A stretch of 64,000 bases of DNA, taken from contig NZ_JAJUWU010000024.1 of assembly GCF_021390325.1 (NCBI RefSeq), forward strand, positions 50,782 through 114,781, in the 5' to 3' direction. Each line of letters opens with the position of its first letter. The first letter of the stretch is position 1. The translations under genes were made by a program, and so were the position numbers. Origin of the DNA: Jiella avicenniae. Its GTDB lineage: Bacteria > Pseudomonadota > Alphaproteobacteria > Rhizobiales > Rhizobiaceae. The notes beneath the pieces were generated by a model, which did no database searches, was not told the origin of the DNA, and saw only the letters and a list, made by a program, of their open reading frames with translations. Positions 20,447 to 29,996 of the stretch are shown here, piece by piece.

Positions 20447-20493
20447 CTCCAAGGCCTGACGCCGACCGGGAACCCCCAATCCACTTCGGATCG

Positions 20494-20522
20494 AAAGTAG
20501 AGCCGACGGCGATAAATGTCAA
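20494..20522 (-). promoter_or_regulatory. Strong sigma70-like promoter antisense to DUF3800 gene
   Basis: On the minus strand TTGACA and TACTTT are separated by exactly 17 bp. Transcription would begin near 20487 and run antisense through the whole DUF3800 gene towards hisF. No convincing minus-strand gene starts before hisF. Confidence 0.5.
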
Positions 20523-20608
20523 TTTTGCTCTTGACTTTTTCGAAAAATCGAGTCCGTGGAATCACTTGTTGGCAATGCTGCCCAAGCGAATCGTCGAGAC
20601 GGCCAAGT

Positions 20609-21169
20609 TCAGGCGATATCCCGGTAGAGCGAGGCGAGGGCGAGCGTGACGCCGAGGCCGGTCAGTTCGACGCTCTCCTCTCGTCCCGCAATCATCTCCG
20701 GCTTGCCGAAGGCCCCGTCCTCTCCGCGCGACCAGAGCCAGACGCGCGGCTCCTCCTCGGAGAGGACGAGATAGTGCTTGAGACTGTCGAGCGCGGTGTA
20801 TTCCTCGGCTTTTTCGCTGAAGTCGGTGGCGAGGGAGGAGGGCGAGAGGATTTCGGCGAGGAGGAGCGAATCCGTGGTTGCGAGGCTGGCGGAGGTTCCA
20901 TCTGTCCTTGGCTTTACAAGGACGTCTGGATAGCGCACGCCCCACGGCGTCTTCACGGCATAGTCGGACGCCGTCACCACGTAATCGTCGGCCGCAAGAC
21001 GCGATCTCATTGCCATCGCCAGTAGCAGCATCAATTCGGCGTGGCGCTCGGTGCCGCCGGTCACCATCTCGACGATCCTCCCGTTCACGAACTCGCGCTT
21101 GCCCTCGCGCCCCTCGTTCCAGCGCAGGAAGTCTTCGACGGTGCGGATGGCGGGAGCCTGGATGTTCAT
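20609..21169 (-). CDS. Uma2 family nuclease-like protein, copy 1
   Basis: 186 residues of the Uma2 (DUF820) family with a predicted PD-(D/E)XK nuclease core: EFVNGRIVEM, then YPDVLV, then LLAEILSPSS and a Lys in FSEKAEEY. Start chosen at 21169 (MNIQAPAIR) by alignment with copy 2 and because AAGGA is 8 nt upstream; an ATG at 21178 is possible. It is roughly two-thirds identical to copy 2 and lies head-to-tail 52 bp after it. Function is unknown. Confidence 0.85.
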   Translation of the reverse strand: MNIQAPAIRTVEDFLRWNEGREGKREFVNGRIVEMVTGGTERHAELMLLLAMAMRSRLAADDYVVTASDYAVKTPWGVRYPDVLVKPRTDGTSASLATTDSLLLAEILSPSSLATDFSEKAEEYTALDSLKHYLVLSEEEPRVWLWSRGEDGAFGKPEMIAGREESVELTGLGVTLALASLYRDIA

Positions 21170-21221
21170 GTGGTCCATCCTTTCTGATCCGGCCCGGGGT
21201 CGTGCAGTGATCGTTCGCCTG

Positions 21222-21779
21222 TCAGGCAATGTCCCGGTAGATTTCGGCAAGCGCGAGGGTGATGCCGAGGCCTTTCAGCTCGACCGTCTCCTCTTCTCCC
21301 GCGATCATGTCCGGCTTCATGAAACCGCCGTCCTCGCCGCGGGACCACAGCCAGACCCGGGGCTCGTCCTGGGCGAGGACGAGATAGTGCTGGAGGCTGT
21401 CGAGCGCGGTGTATTCCTCGACCTTCTCGCCGAAGTCGGTTGCGAGCGAGGAGGGCGAGAGGATCTCGGCAACGAGGAGCGGCTGGTCCGTGGCGAGACT
21501 GTCGCCGGCGCTTGCCCGGGATGGTTCGACGAGCACGTCGGGATAGCGGATGCCGAGGGGCGTTCGGACCGCATAGTCGGAAGGGGTGACGGAAAAGCCC
21601 TGCGGAAGCGCGGATTCCAGCGCCGCTGCCAGGCGCAGCATCAATCTGGCGTGGCGCTTCGTTCCCCCTGTCATCATGCCGGTGACCCTCCCGCGAACGA
21701 ACTCATACCGACCTTCGCGCCCCTCGTTCCAGCGCAGGAAGTCGTCGGCTGTGCGGATGGCGGGTGCCTGGATGGTCAT
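21222..21779 (-). CDS. Uma2 family nuclease-like protein, copy 2
   Basis: 185 residues, starting MTIQAPAIRTADDF. The core motifs are YEFVRGRV, YPDVLVEP, LLVAEILSPSS and FGEKVEEY. It is the upstream gene of a tandem pair; sequence near both ends is almost the same as copy 1, pointing to a local duplication that has since diverged in the middle. Confidence 0.85.
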   Translation of the reverse strand: MTIQAPAIRTADDFLRWNEGREGRYEFVRGRVTGMMTGGTKRHARLMLRLAAALESALPQGFSVTPSDYAVRTPLGIRYPDVLVEPSRASAGDSLATDQPLLVAEILSPSSLATDFGEKVEEYTALDSLQHYLVLAQDEPRVWLWSRGEDGGFMKPDMIAGEEETVELKGLGITLALAEIYRDIA

Positions 21780-21989
21780 GGGCGCCTCCGTTGTGTTCGA
21801 CAGGCCCTTGCTCGGGTGACGTGCCGGCGCGGCCTTGCGGACCTCGCGCCAAGCCTCGTCGCTTGCCCGAAGTTCATAGTCGCATGCTATCCGAAATCGA
21901 TCCCCTGTGGAATGAAAGGGCAATCTGCAGCGGACCATTGCCCCTCTCGCGGCTTTTTGCGACGGAAGGACGAGCGGGGAGCCAGAACC

Positions 21990-22727
21990 ATGCGCGAGAT
22001 CGTCTTCGATACGGAAACGACCGGCCTCGACCCTTCGGTCGAGCGGGTGATCGAGATCGGCGGCGTCGAACTGTGGAACCACATTCCGACGGGCCGCGAA
22101 TTCCACGTCTTCATCCGGCCGGAAGGGCGCAAGGTCGATCCCGCCGCCTTCGACGTCCATGGCATCTCCGACGAGTTCCTGCTCGACAAGCCGGTGTTTT
22201 CCGAGGTTCTGGAGGAGTTTCTCGACTTCTTTTCCGAAGGCCGGCTGATCGCCCACAACGCCACCTTCGACATCCGCTTCCTGAATGCCGAGCTGCAGCG
22301 GCTCGGCCAGCCGCCGATCGGGCCGGAGCGCGTGCTCGACACCCTGCCGATGGCGCGGCGCAAGTTCCCGATGGCGCCTGCCACCCTCGACGCGCTCTGC
22401 TCGCGCTTTTCGATCGACACTTCGCGCCGCGACAAGCACGGGGCGCTGCTCGATTCCCAGCTTCTCGCCGACGTCTATATCGAGCTGATCGGCGGCCGGC
22501 AGGCGGCGCTCGGCCTGACCTTCGGCGCCGACCAGGGCGTCGGGGCCGAGAGCGGCGGCGGGACCGCCCGTCAGGTTGCGCAGCGGCCGACGCCGCTGGC
22601 GCCGCGGCTCAGCGACGCGGAGGCGGCGCGCCATCTCGCCTTCGTCGAAAGCCTCGGCGCGGAGGCGATCTGGTGGCGCTATCTCGAACGCCCGGAAAAG
22701 GCGGAAGTGGCGGCCACGGCCGGTTGA
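21990..22727 (+). CDS. dnaQ: DNA polymerase III epsilon subunit (3'-5' exonuclease)
   Basis: 245 residues, the replicative proofreading exonuclease. Exo I is D7-T-E9 in FDTETTG, Exo II is in HNATFDIRFL, Exo III epsilon in RRDKHGALLDSQLLADVY. SD GGGGAG is 8 nt before the ATG. The C-terminus holds a Gly-rich linker, then SDAEAARHLAFVESLG for polymerase contact. coaE, its usual upstream neighbour in this clade, is absent; the Uma2 pair lies there instead. secB is convergent as usual. Confidence 0.96.
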   Translation: MREIVFDTETTGLDPSVERVIEIGGVELWNHIPTGREFHVFIRPEGRKVDPAAFDVHGISDEFLLDKPVFSEVLEEFLDFFSEGRLIAHNATFDIRFLNAELQRLGQPPIGPERVLDTLPMARRKFPMAPATLDALCSRFSIDTSRRDKHGALLDSQLLADVYIELIGGRQAALGLTFGADQGVGAESGGGTARQVAQRPTPLAPRLSDAEAARHLAFVESLGAEAIWWRYLERPEKAEVAATAG

Positions 22728-22790
22728 GACGACATCCGTTCGCTCGCGCCGCGATCGCGGGGGGCCCGGCACGCCCGGTCGTCCGAAAGA

Positions 22791-22821
22791 AAACGCCGGC
22801 GCGAGCGATCGGCCGGCGTTT
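22791..22821. terminator. Bidirectional hairpin terminator between dnaQ and secB
   Basis: Arms AAACGCCGGC and GCCGGCGTTT form a perfect 10-bp stem with an 11-nt loop between two convergent genes. A/T ends on both arms allow use in either direction. Confidence 0.7.
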
Positions 22822-22867
22822 CGCTGTGTCGGATCTGCGTCGCCCCCGGCTGGAGGCGGCAGGGCGA

Positions 22868-23377
22868 TCAGGCGGTCTGGACCTGCTGGCGGGCGCGCTC
22901 TTCGGCCATGCGCTGCTGGAACAGCTTGGCGAAATCGATCGGGTCGATCATCAGCGGTGGGAAGCCGCCATTGCGGGTGACGTCGGCGACGACCTGCCGG
23001 GCGAAGGGGAAGAGCAGCCGCGGGCACTCGATGAAGAGCAGCGGCAGGAGGTGCTCCTGCGGGAAGTTCGCCAAGCGGAACACGCCGCCATATTCCAGTT
23101 CGACGGCGAACAGCATCTCGGCGCCTTCGCCCGCCTTGGCATTCAGCGTCAGCCGCACGTCGAACTCGTTCTGGCTGCCTTCGATCTGGTTGGCGCCGAC
23201 ATTGACGCCGATGTTGATCGCCGGACCGCGCGCCTGCGAGCGAAGGATGGCCGGTGCGTTGGGGCTCTCGAAGGAGAGGTCCTTGATGTACTGGGTGAGG
23301 ATGTTGAGGGCCGGCGGCGTGCCTTCCTGGCCCGTGGCCGCGCCCTGGGTGCCGTTGGCGTCGCTCGTCTGAGACAT
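22868..23377 (-). CDS. secB: Protein-export chaperone SecB
   Basis: 169 residues; a cytosolic tetrameric chaperone that keeps preproteins unfolded for SecA. It has the family blocks [25 protein letters not shown] and [23 protein letters not shown]. Start at 23377 (MSQTSDANG), with upstream in-frame codons rejected because homologues begin here. Confidence 0.97.
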   Translation of the reverse strand: MSQTSDANGTQGAATGQEGTPPALNILTQYIKDLSFESPNAPAILRSQARGPAINIGVNVGANQIEGSQNEFDVRLTLNAKAGEGAEMLFAVELEYGGVFRLANFPQEHLLPLLFIECPRLLFPFARQVVADVTRNGGFPPLMIDPIDFAKLFQQRMAEERARQQVQTA

Positions 23378-23643
23378 GTCTGACCTTTCTTTCTCGGTTC
23401 CTCTCGGCGCGCGGCAAAGCCACGACGCCGGGCATGGTCGGGCCGATATTTGGGGAAACGACCCGACCGGGAATTCGTTCGAGCCGAGCGCTATCACGCA
23501 GAGTTGGTGATCTCAAGCAGCGGGCGCGGTGCAATTGCGCTGCGTAAGATCTTGAAGCGCCATGGGGCCGCCCGCCATCGCAGACGGCCCGAATCCCTCG
23601 CGGCCGATGGTGCCGGGACCGGCCCGATCGGCCGCCGCGGCCC

Positions 23644-24654
23644 TCAGCGCGTCAGCACCTCGTAGAAATACTCGGTCCGCTCGACGCCTCCGTAGGTGAC
23701 GTTGCAGCCGCCCGTCGAGGCGCCGACCTTGCCGGGATGGACGCCGTTGTTGAAGTCGGCCCGGCAGACGTAGAGCGGACTGCCGTTCGCTTCCTCGCCG
23801 CCATTCACTCCGATCCTGTCCAGCCGGTCGGTCGGCACGCCGCTCTGCCAGCGACCATGGCCGATCAGCGTCGAATACTGCCCGACGGTGTATTCCTTGC
23901 CGCCATAGCCGACGACGCAGCCGCCGAAGCCCTGGCGCAGCTTGCCCGGATGGACGCCGCCGTTGAAGCTCGCCGCGCAGACGTAGAGCGGCTCGCCGTT
24001 CGCCTCCTGGCCGGCGCGCTCGGCCCGCCGGTCGATGCGGCCGCCGGACTGATTGACCCAATCGAGGTCGGCCGGGCGGGGCGGACGCGGTCCGCCGCGG
24101 GGGGAGGGAGGCGGATCGGGCGAAACGACCGGCGCCGGCGAGGCGTAGCCCCCCGCATCGACCCGGCCTTCGGCGCATTCCTCGACCATCAGCGTCGCCG
24201 CCGTGACCCCGGAAAGGGAAAAATCGACGTCGAACTTGCCGACGGACAGGATCGCGGTGTGGCCGGCGCGCATGGCGTCGAGTTCCGGCAGGCCAATCCA
24301 GGCGAAGGTCCAGCCGCGACGGGCCGTGCCGCTCGCGCCGATCGTCCGGCCGTCGATCTCGAGCTGCCCGTACCAGTCGGGCCGGGTCCGGACGGGGACG
24401 GCGATCTGCCACTGGCCGGAGCCGTAGCCGATCCTGACGTCGTCGCCATTGCCGTCCCGGTCGACGGCGGCGTAGCAGTAGCGGACCCGGCCGCGCTCCC
24501 GACCGGAGACGATCTCCCAGCCCCGGACGCTGCCGTAATGGGTGTTGCGCACCCCCGGCGCCGCGCCGATGTCGTAGACTTCCTGGCCGGCGGCGATTGC
24601 CGGTGCCAGCGTGAGGCCGAGGCAGAGGAGCCCCGCGCCGAACCATGGATGCAT
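23644..24654 (-). CDS. Secreted DM9-repeat (DUF3421-like) protein
   Basis: 336 residues. Start at 24654 gives a signal peptide (MHPWFGAGLLCLGLTLAP, cleavage near AIAAGQ) and GGGGAA as SD. The N-terminal half (about 25-190) is a beta-rich region of unknown family. After a Pro-rich linker come two DM9-type repeats with matching blocks: NGEPLYVCAASFNGGVHPGK with GGCVVGYGGKEY, and NGSPLYVCRADFNNGVHPGK with GGCNVTYGGVER. DM9 units are known as carbohydrate-binding lectin modules in animals and occur sparsely in bacteria. A surface or periplasmic binding role is inference. Confidence 0.8.
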   Translation of the reverse strand: MHPWFGAGLLCLGLTLAPAIAAGQEVYDIGAAPGVRNTHYGSVRGWEIVSGRERGRVRYCYAAVDRDGNGDDVRIGYGSGQWQIAVPVRTRPDWYGQLEIDGRTIGASGTARRGWTFAWIGLPELDAMRAGHTAILSVGKFDVDFSLSGVTAATLMVEECAEGRVDAGGYASPAPVVSPDPPPSPRGGPRPPRPADLDWVNQSGGRIDRRAERAGQEANGEPLYVCAASFNGGVHPGKLRQGFGGCVVGYGGKEYTVGQYSTLIGHGRWQSGVPTDRLDRIGVNGGEEANGSPLYVCRADFNNGVHPGKVGASTGGCNVTYGGVERTEYFYEVLTR

Positions 24655-24800
24655 GATCGTTCCCCTGCGTCGCCCGGCCGCCCGTTTCGGCCGGCCCGTC
24701 GTCATCGCCCTCGGGTGACGTAACGGAAGAAAGTCACCCGGTCGCCTGTTCTGCACACAAATGCGTGAATGGCAATGCGAAACTTCGGGGAACGACAAGC

Positions 24801-24975
24801 GCGATCGGCGATGCTTCGAATTCCGCCCAGCGGGGGAGATGGGGGGCAACCCAGAGGGGGGCGCTATCGTTCAATGGTCCGGCGCGAGGTCACCCCCTCG
24901 GCCTGCCGGTCTCTCCGCCGCAAGGGGGGAGATCAGGCCAATCGCCTGGCCGGCGCAAGGCTTCGAGCGGTTGCC
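24801..24975. repeat. Dispersed palindromic intergenic element, copy C
   Basis: A more diverged copy of the element at 7582 and 13084. GGGGAGATGGGGGGCAACCC, CCGCAAGGGGGGAGATC and the right end GCTTCGAGCGGTTGCC are kept. The left terminal repeat is degraded. Confidence 0.75.
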
Positions 24976-25066
24976 TTGCCTTAAGAAGGAGGATGCTTCG
25001 TCTCGACGGCGGCCCAGTCGGCGGGACGACCGCGGGCCGGAAAGCCGCCGGCCCGCGAAGGCGGAA

Positions 25067-25606
25067 TCAGTGGATCGTGCGGTTGGCCGGCCCGTCGTCC
25101 CGTTCCCCGCCACGCCAGGGCGAGTCCGGGTCGGGGCGGCGGTGGTAATCCTCGCCGGAAAGATCGACCACGTCCGGCGCACGGCGGCGCTGCCACTCCT
25201 GCCCGCCGCCACCGCGCCCGAAACCGTGCGACCCGCTGCTCTGCGCCATGACGACGACCCGCTTGGCGAAGAAGCTGCGGATCTGGCCGCGAATGCCGGG
25301 TACGAACAGGAGGAAGCCGATCGTGTCGGTCACGAGGCCCGGCGTCAAAAGCAGGATGCCGGCCGCCATGATCATCGCCCCGTCGACGAGTTCGCGGCCG
25401 GGAACGCGGCCGGCGCTGGTCTCGGCCTGGATGCGCCGCAGTGTGCTCAGCCCCTGGCGCTTCAGGAGGAACGAGCCGACGATCGCCGTCAGGACGACGA
25501 GACCCAGCGTCGGCCAGAGGCCGATGAGATTGCCGACCAGGATGAACACGGCGATTTCCATCACCGGGATGATCAGCAGAAGAAACGGAATGATCGCGAA
25601 AGGCAT
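25067..25606 (-). CDS. fxsA: FxsA family membrane protein
   Basis: 179 residues. Two N-terminal hydrophobic segments (FAIIPFLLLIIPVMEIAVF, LGLVVLTAIVGSFLL), then GRVPGRELVDGAMIMAAGILLLTPG, a signature of FxsA, and a hydrophilic tail rich in Gly and Arg. In E. coli FxsA is an inner-membrane protein linked to phage exclusion (F exclusion of T7); its normal role is unclear. It is divergent from the Tim44-like gene, the usual arrangement in alphaproteobacteria. Confidence 0.92.
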   Translation of the reverse strand: MPFAIIPFLLLIIPVMEIAVFILVGNLIGLWPTLGLVVLTAIVGSFLLKRQGLSTLRRIQAETSAGRVPGRELVDGAMIMAAGILLLTPGLVTDTIGFLLFVPGIRGQIRSFFAKRVVVMAQSSGSHGFGRGGGGQEWQRRRAPDVVDLSGEDYHRRPDPDSPWRGGERDDGPANRTIH

Positions 25607-25792
25607 GATGGTCGTTCCTTGCGGCCTTAGGGCCGGCGATGGACGGGTCGGGCCCGTCGTCCGGGAGAGATCGGCGGTCTGCCGCCTGTTCCGATCGCGA
25701 AGATAGGAAACCGGAACGACGATTTGAATGCATGGCCCGTCGTCTCTATATGAGGCGAGTTCTGACAGGCGGAAACGAGGTGACGGCGCGCA

Positions 25793-26500
25793 ATGAGCTT
25801 TGGGACGATTTTTTTCATAGTGCTTGCGGCGATCGTCCTGTTTCAGCTGCGCAACGTGCTGGGCCGCAGGACGGGCAACGAGAGGCCGCCCTTCGATCCC
25901 TATACGCGCACCGAGGCCCGGCGGGAGGAGGCGGCGTCGAACGGCAACGTCGTGACGCTGCCGAATCGTCGTTCGGAAGAGGCCGAGGGCATGCCGCCCC
26001 GCATTCTCTACGAAAAGGTCGACAAGGTCGCGACGCCCGGCTCGCCGCTCAACGGCGAACTGCGGAAGATGCGCGACGCGGACCCGGAATTCGATCCCGC
26101 CGAGTTCCTCGACGGTGCTAAGATCGCCTATGAGATGATCGTCAACGGGTTTGCCGACGGCGACCGCCGCGTGCTCAAGGGACTTCTGTCGGCGGACGTC
26201 TATGCCGATTTCGAAAAGGCGATCACCGAGCGCGAGACCGCCGGCCAGAAGATGAATTCCTCCTTCGTCGGCATCGACGACGCCAAGATCGTCGCTGCCG
26301 AGATGAAGGAGCGCGACGCGCACATCACCGTACGCTTCGTCTCGCAGCTCATCAGCGCCACCCTCGGCCCGAACGGCGAGGTCGTCGACGGCGACCCGGA
26401 ATCGGTCGTGGAAGTCCGCGACGTCTGGACCTTCGCCCGCGACATCCGGTCGCGCGATCCGAACTGGAAACTCGTCGGCACCGAATCCGACGAAGTCTGA
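25793..26500 (+). CDS. Tim44/TimA family putative adaptor protein
   Basis: 235 residues. One N-terminal membrane anchor (SFGTIFFIVLAAIVLFQLRNVLG), a polar linker, and a C-terminal Tim44-like domain (FLDGAKIAYEMIVNGFADGD, VRFVSQLISATLGPNGEVVDGD, VWTFARDIRSRDPNWKLVGT). The domain is shared with mitochondrial Tim44; alphaproteobacterial TimA is an inner-membrane protein of uncertain role. First of a tight group with mltA, smr and the XRE gene. Confidence 0.93.
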   Translation: MSFGTIFFIVLAAIVLFQLRNVLGRRTGNERPPFDPYTRTEARREEAASNGNVVTLPNRRSEEAEGMPPRILYEKVDKVATPGSPLNGELRKMRDADPEFDPAEFLDGAKIAYEMIVNGFADGDRRVLKGLLSADVYADFEKAITERETAGQKMNSSFVGIDDAKIVAAEMKERDAHITVRFVSQLISATLGPNGEVVDGDPESVVEVRDVWTFARDIRSRDPNWKLVGTESDEV

Positions 26501-26518
26501 CGTTTCGGAGGGCGGGCG

Positions 26519-27616
26519 ATGGCCACCTTCCTGCGCCGCAGCTTCGCCGACCTGCAAGGCTTTGCGTCCGGCGATCACGGAGCGGCCTTCGGCGCGTTCC
26601 GCGCCAGTGCCGGCCGGCTTCTCGAGGGTGCATTCCCGACGGGCGCCCTGCGCCTTCGAACCGAGGCCTATCACGGGGCGGCGCAGGCCGCGCTCGACGC
26701 CGGCGCGATCACCGATCCCGAGGCCGCGCGGCGCTTCTTCGAGACCCATTTCGTGCCGCTGGCGATCGTTCCCGACGCGGGCGCGGGATTCCTCACCGGC
26801 TATTACGAGCCGGTCGTCGAAGCCGCCGCCGCGCCCGACGCGCGCTTCCGCTTTCCCCTCTACGGCCGGCCGGACGATCTCGTCGCCATCGACGACGTCA
26901 ATCGGCCGCCGGGTTTCGATCCGGAGTTCCGCTTCGGCCAGCGGCTGCCCTGCGGCATGATCGGCGAGTATTTCGATCGCGCGGCGATCGAGGCCGGTGC
27001 GCTGAAGGGCCGGGGGCTGGAGATCGCCTGGCTCGCGGACAAGGTCGAGGCGTTCTTCATCCACGTCCAGGGATCGGCGCGTCTCGTCATGCGGGACGGG
27101 CGGCAGATGCGCGTCGGTTATGCCGGCAAGAGCGGCCATCCCTTCACCGCCGTCGGTCGCAGCCTCGTCGAGGCCGGCGAGCTGACCCTCGCCGAAGCCG
27201 ACATGGCCGGCATCAGGGCGTGGTTCGCCCGGAACCCGGCGCGGGTCGACGAGGTGCTCGACCGCAACCGCTCCTTCATCTTCTTTGGAGAGTTCCCCGT
27301 CGAGGACCCGACGCTGGGGCCGGTCGGCGCCGCCAAGGTGCCGCTGACGCCGCTCGCCTCGATCGCCGTCGACCGGCTGCTCTCGACCTACGGGATTCCC
27401 TATTTCATCGCCTCGGACAGTCTGGCGATCGGCGGCGAGCCGTTCCGGCGGGTGATGATCGCCCAGGATACCGGCTCGGCAATCCTCGGGCCGGCTAGGG
27501 CCGACATCTTCGTCGGCACCGGCGACGCCGCCGGGGCCATCGCCGGGACGATCCGGCACGAGGCGGACTTCTTCGTTCTCGTTCCGCACGATCTGGCAGG
27601 CGAGCTGACGCGATGA
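26519..27616 (+). CDS. mltA: MltA-type lytic murein transglycosylase
   Basis: 365 residues. The MltA barrel domain is seen from GYYEPVVE through QGSARLVMRDGRQMRVGYAGK. A C-terminal 3D domain (GGEPFRRVMIAQDTGSAILGP, ADIFVGTG) carries the catalytic Asp motif. It cleaves peptidoglycan glycan strands to 1,6-anhydro ends. No signal peptide or lipobox is visible at the predicted N-terminus (MATFLRRSFADLQG), which is odd for a periplasmic enzyme. It starts 18 bp after the Tim44-like gene. Confidence 0.92.
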   Translation: MATFLRRSFADLQGFASGDHGAAFGAFRASAGRLLEGAFPTGALRLRTEAYHGAAQAALDAGAITDPEAARRFFETHFVPLAIVPDAGAGFLTGYYEPVVEAAAAPDARFRFPLYGRPDDLVAIDDVNRPPGFDPEFRFGQRLPCGMIGEYFDRAAIEAGALKGRGLEIAWLADKVEAFFIHVQGSARLVMRDGRQMRVGYAGKSGHPFTAVGRSLVEAGELTLAEADMAGIRAWFARNPARVDEVLDRNRSFIFFGEFPVEDPTLGPVGAAKVPLTPLASIAVDRLLSTYGIPYFIASDSLAIGGEPFRRVMIAQDTGSAILGPARADIFVGTGDAAGAIAGTIRHEADFFVLVPHDLAGELTR

Positions 27617-28176
27617 GGCGTCGGCGCATCCTCAGCGAGGAGGACCGGCGGCTGTGGGCGAGCGTCGCGCGCCAGGCGGTGCCGCTGAAGGGGCGGGCCG
27701 GCCTCGATGCGGACGAACCGGTCGCGACGTCGGCGGCGAAGATCGCCTCCTTGCCGACCGTCCCGGCACCGGCGGAGGCGAAATCCGCGACGCTCCTGAA
27801 GGCTGCGAGCGAGCCGAGGAAGCCTGCCCTCCCGCCGCCACCCTCCCAGCATCCGATCGAGCGGCCGACCCGGCGCAAGCTCGCCAAGGGCCGGCTTCCC
27901 ATCGAGGCGCGGCTCGACCTCCACGAAATGACCCAGCTCGCCGCCCATGCGGCGCTCGCGCGCTTTCTCGCCCAAGCCCAGTCGATGGGTCTTCGCCACG
28001 TCCTCGTCATCACCGGACGGGGCATGCCCGGCGGCTCGCGCGGGATCCTGCGCCGGGTCGTGCCGCAATGGTTCGCCAGCCCGCAGTTCCGCGGCCTCGT
28101 CTCCGGCTTCGAGAGCGCCGAACGCCACCATGGCGGCGACGGGGCGCTCTATGTCCGGGTGAGGCGGATCCGATGA
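27613..28176 (+). CDS. Smr domain protein
   Basis: 187 residues, overlapping the mltA stop by 4 nt (ATGA), so translationally coupled. The N-terminal ~90 residues are basic and disordered (RRRRILSEEDRRLW, Pro-rich). The Smr domain (about 95-187) has LDLHEMTQ, HVLVITGRGMPGGSRGIL and HHGGDGALYVRVRR. Smr domains are nucleic-acid nicking or RNA-cleaving modules, linked in some bacteria to ribosome collision rescue. The role here is not known. Confidence 0.92.
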   Translation: MRRRRILSEEDRRLWASVARQAVPLKGRAGLDADEPVATSAAKIASLPTVPAPAEAKSATLLKAASEPRKPALPPPPSQHPIERPTRRKLAKGRLPIEARLDLHEMTQLAAHAALARFLAQAQSMGLRHVLVITGRGMPGGSRGILRRVVPQWFASPQFRGLVSGFESAERHHGGDGALYVRVRRIR

Positions 28177-28580
28177 CCCCGTTCGGCGAGCGCGTTCGCG
28201 AGCTTCGGCGCGAACGCGGCGTCACCCAGCAGGACATGGCGCGCGCCCTCGGCGTCTCCTCGGCCTATCTTTCGGCGCTGGAGCACGGCCGCCGCGGCCG
28301 CCCGACCTGGGCGATGCTGCAGCGGATCATCGGTTATCTCGGCGTCATCTGGGACGATGCCGAGGAGCTCGAGCGTCTCGCCGAACTCTCCCATCCGAAG
28401 ATCGTCGTCGAGACCGCCGGGCTGTCGGCCGAGGCGACGCGACTGGCCAATCGCTTGGCGGAGACGATTACCTCGCTAGATCGTCCGGAAGTGGAGCGCG
28501 TGCTGGCCGAACTCGAACGCGTCGCCGAAGACGCCGAGGCGCGTCGAAAGGCGAAGCGGACGGCGCGGCGGGGCCGCTGA
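28173..28580 (+). CDS. XRE family helix-turn-helix regulator
   Basis: 135 residues, with an ATGA overlap with the Smr gene. The N-terminal HTH_3 domain (residues ~4-65) reads FGERVRELRRERGVTQ, MARALGVSSAYLSALE. A helical C-terminal half follows (LAEETIT-type, VERVLAELERV) and a basic tail. Small regulators of this kind follow Smr in many Hyphomicrobiales. Target unknown. Confidence 0.88.
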   Translation: MTPFGERVRELRRERGVTQQDMARALGVSSAYLSALEHGRRGRPTWAMLQRIIGYLGVIWDDAEELERLAELSHPKIVVETAGLSAEATRLANRLAETITSLDRPEVERVLAELERVAEDAEARRKAKRTARRGR

Positions 28581-29911
<1,331 letters not shown>

Positions 29912-29919
29912 CGTTTTCG

Positions 29920-29949
29920 AAAAGCCGGGACGCAAGTTCCGGCTTTCTT
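29920..29949 (+). terminator. Terminator or attenuator between mdh and sucC
   Basis: Stem AAAGCCGG / CCGGCTTT with a 10-nt loop, followed by CTTCCATTTTC. It would uncouple mdh from the suc genes, or lower downstream expression. Confidence 0.7.
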
Positions 29950-29996
29950 CCATTTTCTCCGCCATCGAGGCTCAACGAGAGGCCGGACGCTTTCCC

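Noticed and set aside
19748..20479. A 243-codon minus-strand ORF downstream of the antisense promoter
   Set aside because: No recognisable domain and no strong SD; it is opposite a well-supported DUF3800 gene. The promoter is kept as a finding, the ORF is not.
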